Shown in pieces: positions 62,749 through 64,000 of a DNA stretch of 64,000 bases. The notes below the pieces were generated by a model, which had not been told where the DNA came from, searched no databases, and worked only from the letters and a program-made list of their open reading frames with translations. Made by a program: the position numbers and the translations under genes. This DNA comes from Halorubrum distributum JCM 10118 (GTDB lineage: Archaea; Halobacteriota; Halobacteria; Halobacteriales; Haloferacaceae). Position 1 is the first letter of the stretch. The number at the start of each line of letters is the position of its first letter. The stretch is from positions 38,276 through 102,275 of the forward strand of contig NZ_AOJN01000055.1 in the NCBI RefSeq assembly GCF_000337335.1. The letters run 5' to 3'.

Positions 62749-63937
62749 TTCCTGTTTCCACGACGCGCTTTGCAGACACCGAAGTGGTGTCCGTAGGGAG
62801 CGCAGTCTCCACAGGCGGTGATTCGGAGTGTCCCACTCCTACTTTGTCGAGTCCGCGAGAAAGAATGTTCCACGACGCATTCGCGTCTCTGTCCGCCACA
62901 AACCCACATGATGGGCACGAATGCTCACGCACCCACAGCGGTTTGTCCGTCTCTGTCCCGCATGACGCGCATTCTTTCGTCGTTCCACCGGGGTCTACGG
63001 CAACGAAGTGCGTCCCCTCACGCTCACATTTGTATTCGAGCATTCGCAGGAACGTTCCCCACGAGGCCCCGGCACGGTTCCGAGAGTTGCCCGGTAGTTC
63101 GATTAGTCCCTTCGCGTCCAAGTCCTCGACGGCCACCAAGTCGTACTCTCGGGCGTAGTAGTTCGACAATTTGTGGAGGAAATCTCGACGCTTGCGTTTC
63201 AGGTCGGCGTGGCGTCGAGCGACCATCTCGCGCTGATCCTCCCAATTATTAGAGCCGCGTTCCTTCCGCGAGAGGTTGCGTTGAGCGCGTTCCAACCGCT
63301 CACGCTCGTCGGAGAAGTCTGGCGACTCGACAGCAGTGCCGTCCGTGTCGTGAGCGTACTTGACAATACCTACGTCAATACCCACCACATCCCTAGGATT
63401 CTCCGGTTTCTCTGACGTAGCTTCGTCCACGTCGATACCGAACGTGGCGTACCACTCGCCCGTGGGCTCTCGTTTGACTGTGACCTGCTTAATGGTCGCG
63501 TTCTCGGGGATGTCTCGGTGGAGGTGAATCGGGATCTCGCCGATTTTGCTCAACCGCAAGACAGGCCGACCACTCGTATTCTTGAGTTCGAAGCCGGACT
63601 GGTTGTAGGTGAGCGACCGATACTCCTGAGGCGGTTTCCACTTGAGCATCCCCACGGCGCGTCCGTTCTCCTTCTGCGCACGGAGCGTAGAGAGGTTGTC
63701 GTAGACACGCTTGACGACCATTTGGAGGACTTTCGAGTGAACGTCATTCAGGTCATCCCACCACGATTTGAGGTCGGGGAGTTGTCCCTGTACCTTGTAA
63801 CGTGCTGGAATCTCGTCTGTCTCGTTGAGTTTGTAGAGGACGTGGTTGTAGAGTTGCCTACAAGTATCGACGTGGTGTAGAAGCGTCTCGGTAAGGGCTT
63901 CCGGTGGGTTAAGTCGATACTTGTAGCCGTAGTACAT
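62705..63937 (-). CDS. tnpB: TnpB-type RNA-guided nuclease (IS200/IS605 OrfB family)
   Basis: 410 residues, full length. YKYRLNPPEALTETLLHHVD is the N-terminal domain start. The RuvC residues are intact: D188 (VVGIDVGIVKYAHD), E271 (DLVAVEDLDAKG) and D351 (VADRDANASWNIL); the zinc finger is C323/C326 and C341/C344. It belongs to the haloarchaeal IS1341-type group. Such proteins cut DNA guided by an omega RNA from the 3' end of their own gene. The ATG at 63937 directly follows the TAG of an upstream ORF. Confidence 0.9.
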   Translation of the reverse strand: MYYGYKYRLNPPEALTETLLHHVDTCRQLYNHVLYKLNETDEIPARYKVQGQLPDLKSWWDDLNDVHSKVLQMVVKRVYDNLSTLRAQKENGRAVGMLKWKPPQEYRSLTYNQSGFELKNTSGRPVLRLSKIGEIPIHLHRDIPENATIKQVTVKREPTGEWYATFGIDVDEATSEKPENPRDVVGIDVGIVKYAHDTDGTAVESPDFSDERERLERAQRNLSRKERGSNNWEDQREMVARRHADLKRKRRDFLHKLSNYYAREYDLVAVEDLDAKGLIELPGNSRNRAGASWGTFLRMLEYKCEREGTHFVAVDPGGTTKECASCGTETDKPLWVREHSCPSCGFVADRDANASWNILSRGLDKVGVGHSESPPVETALPTDTTSVSAKRVVETGSPTLKERTASAVSE

Positions 63938-64000
63938 CTATGACTCTCGTTCCTCGATGAGTTCGTCCAGTTTCTCTTGGACGAATGAGGAGAGGCTCAG
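63938..64000 (-). CDS. Partial upstream gene abutting tnpB, ribbon-helix-helix-like end
   Basis: The last 20 codons visible at the edge read LSLSSFVQEKLDELIEERES and end in TAG directly before the tnpB ATG (TAGATG). The pattern S-x-S-x-F-V-x-x-x-L fits the second helix of a ribbon-helix-helix (CopG-type) DNA-binding protein. If so, it could regulate tnpB. The start lies outside the window. Confidence 0.5.
   Translation of the reverse strand: MSLSSFVQEKLDELIEERES

Overview
The window reads as a haloarchaeal chromosome, most like Halorubrum. It is very GC-rich, its proteins are strongly acidic, and genes often begin about 25-30 bp after an archaeal TATA box with no ribosome-binding site. Several families are archaeal or haloarchaeal: an archaeal-type S-adenosylmethionine synthetase, phosphomevalonate decarboxylase, RaSEA, MptE, archaeal NAC, DacZ, an HTH-10 regulator, and an HVO_0758-type zinc finger. 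The genus is inferred from style and gene content; no 16S rRNA or tRNA gene was recognised.

Layout. 0-9 kb: animal-type haem peroxidase, MFS transporter, MOSC protein, cysteine synthase, glycosyltransferase, thioredoxin-like protein, ThuA-like protein. 9-14 kb: HTH-10 regulator divergent from an isolated nuoCD-type gene, then a CPA1 antiporter with TrkA domains. 14-20 kb: pyrBI, ASCH protein, AtoE-like fatty-acid transporter, 2Fe-2S ferredoxin, a vapBC pair, phosphomevalonate decarboxylase. 20-30 kb: photolyase, PsiE-like protein, Hrq1/MrfA-like helicase, GNAT protein, a dacZ-mscS pair, GMC oxidoreductase. 30-45 kb: aldo/keto reductase, two coupled lipoproteins, MFS protein, GT81-like glycosyltransferase, SAM synthetase, aminotransferase, a TbsP-like regulator, a nac-trmI pair. 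44-51 kb: creatininase-family protein, mptE and folP (pterin synthesis), DUF192 lipoprotein, SpoU-type methyltransferase, azlCD. 51-64 kb: tungsten aldehyde oxidoreductase, 5'-nucleotidase-like phosphoesterase, RaSEA, 5-formyl-THF cyclo-ligase, EngB, biotin carboxylase/BCCP fusion, and a TnpB element at the right edge.

The main unexplained signal is a dispersed element of about 280-305 bp present three times (20248-20553 +, 47268-47545 +, 60301-60600 -), always between genes. The copies share short invariant blocks separated by hairpins. The hairpin sequences differ between copies while base pairing is kept, including two 17-bp perfect stems at the same place in copies 1 and 3. This is what a structured RNA, or a hairpin-based mobile element, should look like. 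I do not recognise it as a named family.

Other points of interest are an orphan nuoCD with a stunted ATGA-coupled ORF behind it, an intact TnpB with a visible omega-RNA-like right end and a directly abutting upstream ORF, and a calcineurin-type phosphoesterase in which usual metal ligands are replaced.
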